Shown here piece after piece: positions 8,730-17,175 of a DNA stretch of 64,000 bases. The notes under the pieces are model-generated. The model did no database searches, was not told where the DNA came from, and was given only the letters and a program-made list of their open reading frames with translations. Each line of letters starts with the position of its first letter. Position 1 is the first letter of the stretch. Origin of the DNA: Eubacteriaceae bacterium (GTDB lineage: Bacteria; Bacillota; Clostridia; Lachnospirales; Lachnospiraceae). The translations under genes were made by a program, and so were the position numbers. Location: contig CAJTCR010000020.1 of NCBI GenBank assembly GCA_910574915.1, positions 22,951 to 86,950 on the forward strand. The letters run 5' to 3'.

Positions 8730-8891
8730 TACAGCGTTGCAGAAATAACAGTGAATACAGTGCACGTTATTTTTGTCAGTACAAGGCGGAGGAAGGAGGC
8801 GATGCCGGGTGCATCGTGGACTGACGACAACGCGGTGATGGCAGAAATAGCGGGTGCTGTATTCACTGTTATTTCTGCAATGCTGTACTAG
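8726..8891. repeat. Repeat family A, full copy A1 (166 bp, MITE-like)
   Basis: The element starts CTAGTACAGC and ends GCTGTACTAG. The terminal inverted repeats run about 35 bp with one mismatch (GTTGC/ATTGC). A second full-length copy lies inverted at 18467-18632 with the same 166-bp length and only about ten internal differences. It has no coding capacity. CTAG at both ends fits insertion at TA within CTAG, the preference of IS630-type transposases. Confidence 0.85.
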
Positions 8892-9030
8892 TACCGCAGC
8901 AAATAAACAAACCATATCAAGTTTGCTTTTGTAGCACTTACAAAGAACAGCCGGGAGAGGGAACTGACGCAGCCAGACCGTGTCAATCCCCTCTCCCAGC
9001 GTCCCTTTATGAAAAAAACCAACACATATA
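8888..9030. repeat. Repeat family C, copy C1
   Basis: This copy shares CTAG with the end of A1 and carries the family C blocks: AACCATATCAAGTTTGC, GTAGCACTTACAAAGAACAG, then CCGGGAGAGGG and CCCCTCTCCCAGCGTCCCTT as the two arms of a hairpin. It abuts the 3' end of the chemotaxis gene on the minus strand. Read from that side the hairpin is followed by TTCTTTG, so it may act as that gene's terminator. Confidence 0.7.
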
Positions 9031-9037
9031 TCCCCAG

Positions 9038-11041
9038 CTATCTTCCCTCTGCCGCAAGTGTAAACTGCTCTACAAGCTGCTTCAATGCAGATGCCTCAGC
9101 AGATAACTGCTCGCTTGCCGCGGCACCCTGCTGCGCAGTAGCGCTGTTGCTTTGCACGACGGCTGAGATTTGGTTGATTCCTTCGGAAATCTGAGAGACA
9201 GCCTCAGACTGTTCGCTGGAAACGGTCGAAATATTATCTATCGAAGCGGTTACAGAATGGATGCTTTTTACAACTTCCTGCAACACATCTGCGGTCTGCT
9301 GGGCAATCTTAGTACCGGTTTCGACAGCGGCTGCGGAATGTTCAATCAGTGTGGATGTATTTTTAGCAGCTTCTGCGGATTTGCTTGCAAGGCTGCTGAC
9401 CTCTTCTGCAACGACGGCAAATCCTTTTCCGGCTTCTCCAGCGCGTGCCGCTTCTACGGCTGCATTCAGAGCCAGTATGTTGGTCTGGAATGCGATATCG
9501 TCAATCGTCTTAAGTATGATTTCAATTTCATCGGAACAGGTTTTGATTTTGTCCATAGCTTCCATCAGGTTCTGCATCTGATTGCTGCACAGAGAAACAG
9601 CTTCTCCTGCATGATGGGTCTGGTTGCGCACTTCAAATGCTTCTTTGGACGTATCTTTTACGTCATTGGATATAATATTCATCCGTTCGGCAAGCTGCTG
9701 GACAGATCCAGACTGTTCGGCAGTGCCTTCGCTCAGTGTCTGCGCACTTACGGAGAGCTGACTGCTTGCCGACGATACCTGGTTTGCGGAGTGGCTGACC
9801 TGGTGCATAATTGCGTTTAACTGTAATTTCATATGGCGCATAGCATGTAAAATATCCTGAAAACTGCCTGCATAAATATCTTCATGCTCTGTATGTATAT
9901 CCAGGTTCCGGTTTGCAAGCTCGTTCAGCAGGTAGCTGATATCGTGGATGACAAGCCCAAGCCCTTCTACGAGGGAAGCGGCGGATGAGGTCAGCATCCC
10001 GGTTTCGTCCTTGTTTTTGATTTTTGGAATCGGTGTTTCCAAATCGCCTTCTACAAGCATCTGCATACGTTTGGCACATGCCTTCATTGGCTTTCCGATG
10101 TTGTTTGCCAGCAGCAGTGCGGTGATCATGGAAATCAGGACAGAGACGGCGATAACGGCAATATTAATGGTCATAGCTTTGTATGCCGCGTCCAGATAAT
10201 TACTCTGAGGAGCTGTGACTGCAATACTCCAGCCGTCTGTACCTGGTACAGGGGCATAAGCGATAAACATCTTTTGCTCTCTGGTATTTTTGTCGTCCTG
10301 TGTGAGTGTAACATAGCTGCCAAAGCCGTTTTCGCCTTTGCGCATCTGTGCATGGATTTCGGCAAGCTCTTTTAGCGAAGCGTTATCTGTGGCTTCTGCT
10401 TCGATGTTTTGAACCGTGATCGTATCAAGTGTAACATCGGCGATGGTGCTGCCGGATTTATTAATCATATAGGCTCGGCTGTGATCTCCGATAGAAATAG
10501 AAGATACAATATCATTTAAAAAGGTTTCTTCCGGGACAAAATATACAGCCCCAACGATGGATGAACCGTAAATCCCATCAGAATAAAGCGGCGCGGCAGC
10601 CATAAGGGACAGTTCTCCGGTGATTTTACTGATCAGTGGTTCGGATACATACAGATTGCCCTGTAGCGCCTGTCTGACATATTCGCGGTCGGAATAGTCT
10701 TTTCCGTCAAAAATGCTGTGTCCGTTCAGGCCAATAATATTCCCGCGCTGGAATTGGTGCATATTGCAGCGTTCCTCAATCAGCTTTTGTTTTTCCTCCA
10801 GCGGCACATTCGGGTCTGAAAGCTGCGGGATACAGCCTGCATCCATAGCAGCATTTTTATATGCCGTCAGTTCCTGCTCCACGCGTTCTGCCGCTAAGAC
10901 AGCGGTTGTACGCATCATGTTTTCTACGGTGGACAAGGTGCTTCGGTAACTTGGAATAATGCCTGATAGTCCGGCTGCCATCAGTGAGATTACAATGGTC
11001 AGCATAAGACATACTGTGATTTTGGTGCGAATGCTTTTCAT
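9038..11041 (-). CDS. Methyl-accepting chemotaxis protein with Cache-type sensor
   Basis: The product senses an extracellular ligand and signals to CheA. The predicted 667-residue protein starts [19 protein letters not shown] with a first membrane segment at about 8-30. It has an extracytoplasmic dCache-like domain to about residue 285, a second membrane segment near 290-312, then a HAMP domain. The signalling domain has the conserved hairpin tip [20 protein letters not shown] chose the ATG at 11041, preceded by CGGAG. A longer frame to 11125 is unlikely because a consensus promoter (11097-11125) overlaps that start. There is no C-terminal CheR-tethering pentapeptide. No che genes are nearby. 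Confidence 0.92.
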   Translation of the reverse strand: MKSIRTKITVCLMLTIVISLMAAGLSGIIPSYRSTLSTVENMMRTTAVLAAERVEQELTAYKNAAMDAGCIPQLSDPNVPLEEKQKLIEERCNMHQFQRGNIIGLNGHSIFDGKDYSDREYVRQALQGNLYVSEPLISKITGELSLMAAAPLYSDGIYGSSIVGAVYFVPEETFLNDIVSSISIGDHSRAYMINKSGSTIADVTLDTITVQNIEAEATDNASLKELAEIHAQMRKGENGFGSYVTLTQDDKNTREQKMFIAYAPVPGTDGWSIAVTAPQSNYLDAAYKAMTINIAVIAVSVLISMITALLLANNIGKPMKACAKRMQMLVEGDLETPIPKIKNKDETGMLTSSAASLVEGLGLVIHDISYLLNELANRNLDIHTEHEDIYAGSFQDILHAMRHMKLQLNAIMHQVSHSANQVSSASSQLSVSAQTLSEGTAEQSGSVQQLAERMNIISNDVKDTSKEAFEVRNQTHHAGEAVSLCSNQMQNLMEAMDKIKTCSDEIEIILKTIDDIAFQTNILALNAAVEAARAGEAGKGFAVVAEEVSSLASKSAEAAKNTSTLIEHSAAAVETGTKIAQQTADVLQEVVKSIHSVTASIDNISTVSSEQSEAVSQISEGINQISAVVQSNSATAQQGAAASEQLSAEASALKQLVEQFTLAAEGR

Positions 11042-11096
11042 AATTCTCGTACTCCGTCTGAAATATTTTTTGGATAAAATGTCCAGTCTGTTAATA

Positions 11097-11125
11097 ATTT
11101 TATATGGTGCCGACATGTTTGTCAA
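11097..11125 (-). promoter_or_regulatory. Sigma-A promoter of the chemotaxis receptor
   Basis: On the complement TTGACA (11125-11120) and TAAAAT (11102-11097) are separated by 17 bases. Transcription would start near 11090, giving a leader of about 50 bases to the ATG at 11041. Confidence 0.7.
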
Positions 11126-11156
11126 CTCTATATGTGCAACCGCAACTGGATAATTT

Positions 11157-11299
11157 GTTACTATTCACAGCCTAAAGGCTGCTCATAGCAACAATTCGAG
11201 ACGATATTTAGAGTCTGCTTTGCAAAATCACCCCTCATTCCTGAATCATGTTCTTACGAAATGCGCAGTTTATGCGCATTGCTGGCTGTAAATAGTAAC
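11157..11299. repeat. Palindromic element E (143 bp)
   Basis: GTTACTATTCACAGCC (11157-11172) and GGCTGTAAATAGTAAC (11284-11299) are inverted repeats of 16 bases with one mismatch. They enclose about 110 bases without coding potential, including a small dyad (GCGCAGTTTATGCGC). Only one copy was seen in this window. It occupies the gap upstream of the chemotaxis gene promoter. Confidence 0.6.
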
Positions 11300-11423
11300 G
11301 ATAATTTCCTATTATATGCGGCAATCGTTCGGTTACGAATGAACTTGTTTAAGAAGGGGAACTTGGTGTTTTTTACTTTTCTGTAAAATATTATACATTT
11401 TTTTAAAAAATTTCATTCTTTTT

Positions 11424-11452
11424 GATGACAAATGACCAAAAAAATAGTAACA
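11424..11452 (+). promoter_or_regulatory. Possible promoter of the FGGY kinase gene
   Basis: TTGATG (11424-11429), a 17-base spacer and TAGTAA (11447-11452) form a moderate sigma-A match 33 bases before the start codon. A very AT-rich tract lies just upstream (11385-11420). Confidence 0.4.
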
Positions 11453-11484
11453 TAAGGGTATCAATAAATATTGGGAGGTGCCTA

Positions 11485-13080
11485 ATGAGCAATCATAAAG
11501 AAACAATAGTGAATGGAAAAGCTGTCCTTGGCATTGAATTTGGTTCTACGAGGATTAAGGCAGTACTGGTTGGAGAGGACAATACGCCGATCGCATCCGG
11601 GGCGCATGACTGGGAGAACCGTTTGGAGGACGGGATCTGGACTTATACGCTGGATGATATCTGGACAGGGCTTGCGGACAGCTATACAAAGATGACGGAG
11701 GATGTCAGGACGCAGTATGGCGTGGAGGTGACAAAGCTTGCAGCGATCGGCTTTTCTGCCATGATGCATGGGTATATGGTATTTGACCAGGCAGGAGAAT
11801 TGCTCGTGCCGTTCCGTACATGGAGAAATACAATTACCGGGCAGGCGAGCGAGCAGCTCACGGAGCTGTTTCAGTACCATATCCCGCAGAGATGGAGCAT
11901 CGCGCATCTGGATCAGGCAATTTTAAACGGCGAAGAGCATGTGGCAAAAATCGATTATCTGGTAACACTTGCGGGCTACATACACTGGCAGCTTACTGGG
12001 GAAAAGGTGCTTGGTGTAGGAGAAGCTTCCGGGATGTTCCCGATTGACATTGCTGCATGTGATTTTAACGAGCGTATGATCGGACAGTTTGATGAAAGGG
12101 TTGCTGCAAAGGGATACCCGTGGAAGCTGCGCGGCATTCTGCCAAAAGTGCTTTCGGCAGGAGAAGCGGCTGGAACGCTGACGGAAGAAGGCGCGAAGCG
12201 CCTGGACGTATCCGGCAGATTACAGGCAGGCGTTCCGGTTTGCCCGCCGGAAGGCGACGCTGGGACAGGCATGGTTGCTACAAACAGCGTAGCAGTGCGG
12301 ACAGGCAATGTATCAGCAGGCACCTCTGTATTTGGTATGGTCGTTATGGAAAAAGAGTTGTCCAAAGTATATGAGGAAATCGACCTTGTTACAACGCCGA
12401 CAGGCAACCTGGTCGGTATGGTGCACTGTAACAACTGTACGTCAGACCTGAATGCGTGGGTGAATTTATTTAAGGAGTTTGCGGAAAGCTTCGGCATGTC
12501 TGTAGATATGAACCAGCTTTTTGGAACACTTTATCATAAAGCATTAGAAGGAGATAAGAACGGCGGCGGGCTGCTTGCCTACAACTATTTTTCCGGCGAG
12601 CACGTAACGAATTTTGAGGCAGGGCGTCCATTGTTTGTACGCAAGCCAGACAGCCGCTTTAATCTTGCAAACTTTATGCGTGTACATTTGATGGCTTCTT
12701 TAAGCGTATTAAAGACAGGGTTAAACCTGATGCTTAAGGAAGAAGGCGTAAAAGTTGACAAGATGCTAGGCCACGGAGGGCTGTTCAAGACCAAAGGCGT
12801 AGGGCAGAGTATTCTTGCAGCAGCAATCGACGCTCCGGTATTTGTAATGGATACAGCGGGAGAAGGCGGTGCATGGGGTATTGCGCTGCTGGCTTCTTAT
12901 ATGGTAAACAAGGCAGACGGAGAAAGCCTGGATGATTACTTAAACAACAAAGTATTTGCAGGACAGGAAGGTACAAAGATGGAGCCAGATCCTGCGGATG
13001 TAAAAGGATTTGACGAATATTTGGAAGTATATACAGCAGGGCTCCCGATTGAACGGGCAGCAGTTGATCGGTTGCAGTAG
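11485..13080 (+). CDS. FGGY-family carbohydrate kinase
   Basis: The 531-residue product is a sugar kinase of the FGGY family. The N-terminal phosphate-binding loop is [19 protein letters not shown] (about residues 13-31). The second domain has [13 protein letters not shown] and the C-terminal [20 protein letters not shown] and [14 protein letters not shown] segments that form the ATP site. It is closest in style to ribulokinase/xylulokinase-like proteins of Lachnospiraceae; the exact pentulose is not predictable. The start at 11485 follows GGGAGGTG; an upstream in-frame start at 11422 lies in the promoter. It is monocistronic, ended by the hairpin at 13089-13128. No isomerase or epimerase gene adjoins. 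Confidence 0.88.
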   Translation: MSNHKETIVNGKAVLGIEFGSTRIKAVLVGEDNTPIASGAHDWENRLEDGIWTYTLDDIWTGLADSYTKMTEDVRTQYGVEVTKLAAIGFSAMMHGYMVFDQAGELLVPFRTWRNTITGQASEQLTELFQYHIPQRWSIAHLDQAILNGEEHVAKIDYLVTLAGYIHWQLTGEKVLGVGEASGMFPIDIAACDFNERMIGQFDERVAAKGYPWKLRGILPKVLSAGEAAGTLTEEGAKRLDVSGRLQAGVPVCPPEGDAGTGMVATNSVAVRTGNVSAGTSVFGMVVMEKELSKVYEEIDLVTTPTGNLVGMVHCNNCTSDLNAWVNLFKEFAESFGMSVDMNQLFGTLYHKALEGDKNGGGLLAYNYFSGEHVTNFEAGRPLFVRKPDSRFNLANFMRVHLMASLSVLKTGLNLMLKEEGVKVDKMLGHGGLFKTKGVGQSILAAAIDAPVFVMDTAGEGGAWGIALLASYMVNKADGESLDDYLNNKVFAGQEGTKMEPDPADVKGFDEYLEVYTAGLPIERAAVDRLQ

Positions 13081-13088
13081 AGGACGAA

Positions 13089-13128
13089 ATGCCGTTGTGT
13101 GGATAAAAACCATGCAGCGGTATTTTTT
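13089..13128 (+). terminator. Intrinsic terminator after the FGGY kinase
   Basis: ATGCCGTTGTGTGG (13089-13102) pairs with CCATGCAGCGGTAT (13110-13123), with some G-U pairs, followed by TTTTT. It starts eight bases after the stop codon. Confidence 0.75.
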
Positions 13129-13159
13129 ATGTAGTTTTATAAAACAGATCTGTGCAAGA

Positions 13160-13282
13160 AAAGTGTTAAGATATTACCAAAGGGACGCCAGGAGAGGGGA
13201 TGGGCACGCCCTCTCTTGGCTGCTCTTCGTAAGTGCTACTAAACAAGCTCGATATGGTTTGGTTTGTATAAGGTTTGGATGA
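13160..13282. repeat. Repeat family C, copy C2 (inverted orientation)
   Basis: Relative to C1 and C5 this copy is reversed: AAAGGGACGCCAGGAGAGG, then CCCTCTCTTGGCTGCTCTTC, GTAAGTGCTACTAAACAAGC and TCGATATGGTTTGGTTTG. Outer CTAG ends are not clear here, so the limits are approximate. Confidence 0.65.
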
Positions 13283-13384
13283 CTTTAATTAAAAGTCAAC
13301 TGTCAAGAACCTATGAGGGAAATCTTATTCAATGGAATCTTGATATTTTAGATTGAATTCAAGCGGATTTTTTGCTAAAATAAC

Positions 13385-13550
13385 CTAGAGCCTGTTTGAA
13401 AAATCATTCCCGTGATCTGCACTCCCCACTTTGCGGAGAATTTATCCAAAATTTAGGAGTCATAGCGGGCTATGTAACCTGAATTTGGCGAAAATATCAC
13501 GCAAAGTGGGGAATGCAGATGGCAGGAATGATTTTTCAAATACGCTCTAG
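13385..13550. repeat. Repeat family B, full copy B1 (166 bp)
   Basis: The element begins CTAGAGCCTGTTTGAAAAAT and ends ATTTTTCAAATACGCTCTAG, so the termini are inverted repeats of about 24 bp (to CATTCC/GGAATG). A second internal inverted pair is CTCCCCACTTTGCG and CGCAAAGTGGGGAATG. It has no open reading frame. A 92-bp deletion derivative lies at 33935-34026. The length equals that of family A, but the sequence is unrelated. Confidence 0.8.
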
Positions 13551-13913
13551 TATTATAGCGAACAATACAAACAAGATCGAACTTGCTTTCGTAACACTTA
13601 TGAAGAACAGCCGGGAGAGGGGATCGGCGCACCCTGGCGGCGGCTTTGGAAGAAGGTTTAGAAGCTCTTAGCCTTCTGCAAAATAACTAGGGGCGCAGCC
13701 AAGCGGCACCGATAGCTTTCGGCGGGCAGCCGGAAGCGGACTAGGTGGCGCGACCGTGCACAGCCACAGCGTACCAGCAGAATGCTTAGGGCTTCTTAAC
13801 CTTCTGGAACTGACGCCGCCAGGGCGTGCCGATCCCCACTCCCGGCGTCCCTTCCTATAAAAACAAACACACTCAAATTTCAGCAAAACAGTTCAACCCT
13901 ATTCGCTGTAATA
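13547..13913. repeat. Repeat family C, long copy C3 (about 367 bp)
   Basis: C3 shares CTAG with the end of B1. After the usual left block (AAGATCGAACTTGC, AAGAACAGCCGGGAGAGGGG) the arms continue: CGCACCCTGGCGGCG pairs with CGCCGCCAGGGCGTG, and AGAAGGTTTAGAAGCTC with the complement of the stretch near 13785-13810. The right block is CTCCCGGCGTCCCTTCCTAT, ending near ATTCGCTGTAAT. The whole element can therefore fold as one long imperfect hairpin, and shorter copies look like central deletions. A small CTAG-bounded segment at 13688-13744 may be a further insert. Confidence 0.65.
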
Positions 13914-14004
13914 TGAAAATAACCAAACAAAACGATTTTATATACCTATTATTATAGAAAGCATTTATAGAAAAAAATCAAACCAATATAAGGAACCGTA
14001 TTTT

Positions 14005-14901
14005 ATGAAAAAGAAACTAATATGCGCATGGCTGGCGATTACGGTACTTGCGGGAGTCTCCGCCTGCGGCAGAAAGAAACTACAGCCGGATGGCGGGCGT
14101 CAGGAAGAACAGTCAGGCAGCAGTGTGCAGGAAGAACAAGGGGGAGAAGGAGTACAGGCACAGCCTGCGCCGGTGGAGCAAGATGCCGAAGGAATGGCGG
14201 ACGCCCCGGCAGATAAGATTGCATATGCAAAGGATGTAAGGCTGGAAGTTTGTCTGGGCGATCCGCTCATTATGCCAGAGATGGCAGAGGTGGTATACAG
14301 CGCCGATGCGGGCAGCGGGATGGTTCCGGTACGCTGGGATGACAAACAGGTAGAGAAAATTAAGACGACAAAGAGCGGGCTGTATACGGTAAAAGGCAGG
14401 CTGGATGAAGGTACGCAGGTGATATGCCAGGTCGTTGTCGCACCGAAAAACTGGCTGCTGAATCCGGGATTTGAAAAAAATGATATTTCGATGTGGAAGG
14501 TATCGTATCAGGGGGATACCAACCCGACCGGGATACAGGAAATAGAATCGGAAGCAAAGTCTGGAAAAAACAGCTTTTATTTCAGAAGCGATAAAAAACA
14601 GAACTTTAAAATCTGGCAGGATGTTTCCGGTATGGAAGCAGGGACATATGAAGCGTCCGTTCATATCCGGGGCGATGCTGCTTTAGCAAAGATCTGCCTG
14701 TATGTAGTTGCAGGCGGCAAAACCATCTGCTCAAAGCCAGTAAAGCTAAAAGGCGGAACCACATGGCGCGTGCCAAAGATAAAAGGGCTGAAGCTGGACG
14801 GAAAGTCGAAGGTGGTTGTTGGCATCAAGGTGAAATGTGCGGGCGGCAGTTGGGGAGTTGCGGATGATTTTGTGCTGGTGAAACAAGAAAAAGGAGAATG
14901 A
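14005..14901 (+). CDS. Lipoprotein with Ig-like and carbohydrate-binding-like modules
   Basis: The 298-residue protein has a lipoprotein signal (MKKKLICAWLAITVLAGVSA followed by C21), then a Glu/Gln/Gly-rich linker (about 25-70). A bacterial Ig-like module follows (about 72-148: DVRLEVCLGDPLIM to QVICQVVVAPK). The C-terminal beta-sandwich module begins LLNPGFEKNDISMWKVSYQG, which resembles carbohydrate-binding extensions found after endo-galactanase domains. No catalytic domain is present, so surface glycan binding is the most that can be inferred. The ribosome binding site is AAGGA ten bases before the ATG. It precedes trpS by four bases and may be cotranscribed with it, although the two functions appear unrelated. 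Confidence 0.7.
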   Translation: MKKKLICAWLAITVLAGVSACGRKKLQPDGGRQEEQSGSSVQEEQGGEGVQAQPAPVEQDAEGMADAPADKIAYAKDVRLEVCLGDPLIMPEMAEVVYSADAGSGMVPVRWDDKQVEKIKTTKSGLYTVKGRLDEGTQVICQVVVAPKNWLLNPGFEKNDISMWKVSYQGDTNPTGIQEIESEAKSGKNSFYFRSDKKQNFKIWQDVSGMEAGTYEASVHIRGDAALAKICLYVVAGGKTICSKPVKLKGGTTWRVPKIKGLKLDGKSKVVVGIKVKCAGGSWGVADDFVLVKQEKGE

Positions 14902-14905
14902 TAAA

Positions 14906-15997
14906 ATGGCAGAAAAGAAAAAAATAATATTAACAGGCGACCGTCCGACGGGAAAGCTGCATATAGGGCACTATGCTGGTTCATTAAAGCACCGCGTGGA
15001 GCTGCAAAATTCAGGAGAATACGACAAAATATTTATTATGATCGCGGATGCGCAGGCGCTGACGGACAATGCGGACAATCCGGCGAAAATCCGTCAAAGC
15101 ATTATGGAAGTTGCTCTGGATTATTTATCGATCGGCATTGATCCATCAAAATCGACAATTTTTGTCCAGTCACATGTGTCGGAGCTGACGGAGCTGTCGT
15201 TTTATTATATGAATCTCGTCACCGTATCCAGATTGCAGCGCAATCCGACCGTAAAAGCAGAGATTCAGATGCGTAATTTTGAGACGAGTATCCCGGTTGG
15301 ATTTTACACGTATCCGATCAGCCAGGCGGCGGATATTACCGCGTTTGAAGCGACAACGGTTCCGGTAGGAGAGGATCAGGCGCCAATGCTGGAGCAGACA
15401 AGGGAAATTGTGCATAAGTTTAACGCTGTCTATGGCGAAACGCTGACAGAGCCAAATATTTTGCTGCCGGATAACCGGGCGTGCCTGCGCCTGCCGGGAA
15501 CAGACGGTAAGGCAAAAATGAGCAAATCGCTCGGAAACTGCATTTATTTGTCAGATACCGAAGAGGATGTCAGAAAAAAAGTAATGTCCATGTTTACAGA
15601 TCCAGACCATATTCGTGTACAGGATCCTGGCAAACTGGAAGGGAACACGGTATTTACGTATCTGGATGCGTTCAGTAAAACAGAACACTTTGCGCAATAT
15701 CTGCCGGAGTATGCCAACCTGGATGAGCTGAAAGAGCATTATAAGCGCGGCGGGCTTGGAGATGTCAAGGCGAAAAAGTTCTTAAACAGCGTTATGCAGG
15801 AAGAATTAGCTCCGATCCGTGCACGCAGGGCGGAATATGAAAAAAAGATTGACCAGGTTTATGAGATTTTAAAAAGCGGAAGCGAGACAGCAAAACAAAC
15901 AGCGGCGAAGACGCTTGATAAGGTCAAACATGCGATGCGGATTGACTATTTTCATGACCCGGCGTTTTTGGCGGAGCAGAAGCAGAGATTTGAATAG
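14906..15997 (+). CDS. trpS: Tryptophan--tRNA ligase
   Basis: The class I synthetase charges tRNA-Trp. The ATP-binding signature is GDRPTGKLHIGHYAGSLKHR (residues 11-30, HIGH at 19-22), and KMSKS is at 204-208. The central region contains the family motif YPISQAADITAFEA followed by VPVGEDQAPMLEQTREI. At 363 residues it is slightly longer than the typical 330-345, mainly at the C-terminus. It starts behind AAAGGAGAATG, four bases after the lipoprotein gene, and is followed by a strong terminator. No Trp T-box is visible in front of it, in contrast to the trp operon at 23790. Confidence 0.96.
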   Translation: MAEKKKIILTGDRPTGKLHIGHYAGSLKHRVELQNSGEYDKIFIMIADAQALTDNADNPAKIRQSIMEVALDYLSIGIDPSKSTIFVQSHVSELTELSFYYMNLVTVSRLQRNPTVKAEIQMRNFETSIPVGFYTYPISQAADITAFEATTVPVGEDQAPMLEQTREIVHKFNAVYGETLTEPNILLPDNRACLRLPGTDGKAKMSKSLGNCIYLSDTEEDVRKKVMSMFTDPDHIRVQDPGKLEGNTVFTYLDAFSKTEHFAQYLPEYANLDELKEHYKRGGLGDVKAKKFLNSVMQEELAPIRARRAEYEKKIDQVYEILKSGSETAKQTAAKTLDKVKHAMRIDYFHDPAFLAEQKQRFE

Positions 15998-16007
15998 ACG
16001 TAACAAA

Positions 16008-16076
16008 AAGAACTGTGCAAATCAAGGATGCCGATCCATATACGGATCGATCTATGATATTGCACAGTTCTTTTTT
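16008..16076. terminator. Bidirectional terminator between trpS and the C39 peptidase gene
   Basis: AAGAACTGTGCAA (16008-16020) pairs with TTGCACAGTTCTT (16060-16072), followed by a T run to 16076. The 39-base loop contains its own hairpin (CCGATCC/GGATCG). On the complement the A tract at 16004-16008 provides the T run for the convergent gene. Confidence 0.85.
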
Positions 16077-16080
16077 ATGT

Positions 16081-16998
16081 TTATGCGGCGGAATACGCCC
16101 ACAGATTTTTAATCTGTCCCCGCAGCGTGTCAAATGTCCAGCTTTTGCCGCTTCTTGCGATGCAGTTTGGATCATTGATCCAAAAACCGTTTTCGTCATA
16201 GCCATAGATCATAATAAAATGCCCCTGCGTCGTAAAATCTCCAGGCCCCATCGAGCAGATAATCGGATTGCCGGAGTCGAGCGCGGATTTCATTACCGTT
16301 TCGTCCAGTGACAATTCCCTGGCGTAAAGCCCCAGCAAGGACGCGCCTTCCGTCATAAGCGACCATGCCGTTCCGCTGCCTTCTACATAATAACCACGCT
16401 CTTCGCTGAAACGCGCGACTGCGTCCGGGGTCTGGTCAGACTGTCCGGTCAGCGATACGAGCACCATAGACAGGCAGGTAGGCCCGCATCCAGACAGCCC
16501 AATCATACTGCCGCCGTATGAGACATAGCCCCAGCGCTTGTCCCATTGCAAAAAAAGCGGAAACTGCTGTGTAAGCTCCTGGCTGGTAAATCCTTCCTGT
16601 GCGGCATACTGCGGCAGGTCTGCCTTTAAATATCCGATCATAAAATCTTCCATTTCAGGATTGTTCAGATAAGCAGCCAGTAAAGTTTCAGAATACTGGT
16701 TTCGGTTTTTATAAATGCGCGCGGCTTTTTTGCCTGTTTCGGAATGTGCTTTCAGATCTGCGACGATCTGCGCGGTATGACGTTCGATGGGCTGTTTTAC
16801 AGTGACAGCAGAAGCTGCTTGAATCCGGCTGTGGTCAGGCTTTACCGGGCTGTCGGCTCTAAGCAGGTAGCTGTTTGCGGCGCGCAGCGCTGCGACGATA
16901 GCTGTCATCAGTGCAGCCATGCAGATAATACGCTGTATCGCACGCTGTTTTCTGCGGCGGATTTTCTTTTTTCGTGCAATTACTTCTGATCTTGTCAT
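16081..16998 (-). CDS. Membrane-anchored C39-like cysteine peptidase
   Basis: The 305-residue protein begins with a very basic segment, then one membrane helix (about 27-45, ICMAALMTAIVAAL), so the catalytic domain should lie outside. The C-terminal half matches the peptidase C39_2 papain-like fold: GLSGCGPTCLSMVLVSLTG with the nucleophilic cysteine, and QGHFIMIYGYDENGFWINDPN with the histidine and asparagine/aspartate. Such proteins are widespread in Firmicutes with unknown substrates; bacteriocin maturation is not indicated, because there is no ABC transporter or precursor gene. The start at 16998 follows AAGGAGGAAACC; a longer frame to 17064 has no such site. Confidence 0.82.
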   Translation of the reverse strand: MTRSEVIARKKKIRRRKQRAIQRIICMAALMTAIVAALRAANSYLLRADSPVKPDHSRIQAASAVTVKQPIERHTAQIVADLKAHSETGKKAARIYKNRNQYSETLLAAYLNNPEMEDFMIGYLKADLPQYAAQEGFTSQELTQQFPLFLQWDKRWGYVSYGGSMIGLSGCGPTCLSMVLVSLTGQSDQTPDAVARFSEERGYYVEGSGTAWSLMTEGASLLGLYARELSLDETVMKSALDSGNPIICSMGPGDFTTQGHFIMIYGYDENGFWINDPNCIARSGKSWTFDTLRGQIKNLWAYSAA

Positions 16999-17175
16999 GG
17001 TTTCCTCCTTGATGCTTTGTTTATAGTATAACTGTTTGCGGATGATCTTTCTTTTCTTTCTCAATGCAGTTTTCTTACATAATTAAATGGATTTTCTTGC
17101 GAAATTCTTACGGGTATGATTATAAAATGAAATACGATCAAAACGGCATCATTAAAAGGAGAAAGCGGCCGATCG

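Noticed and set aside
8726..8891. Repeat A1 as the TRIC gene terminator only
   Set aside because: The near-identical second copy, CTAG borders and position overlapping a stop codon show a dispersed element, though it could still terminate transcription.
8658..8915. Minus-strand frame of 85 codons spanning A1
   Set aside because: It runs through the repeat and the end of the TRIC-like gene; the inverted structure itself creates the frame.
13668..13886. Small minus-strand frame across repeat C3
   Set aside because: It falls in the palindromic repeat, has no ribosome binding site and is not shared by the other family C copies.
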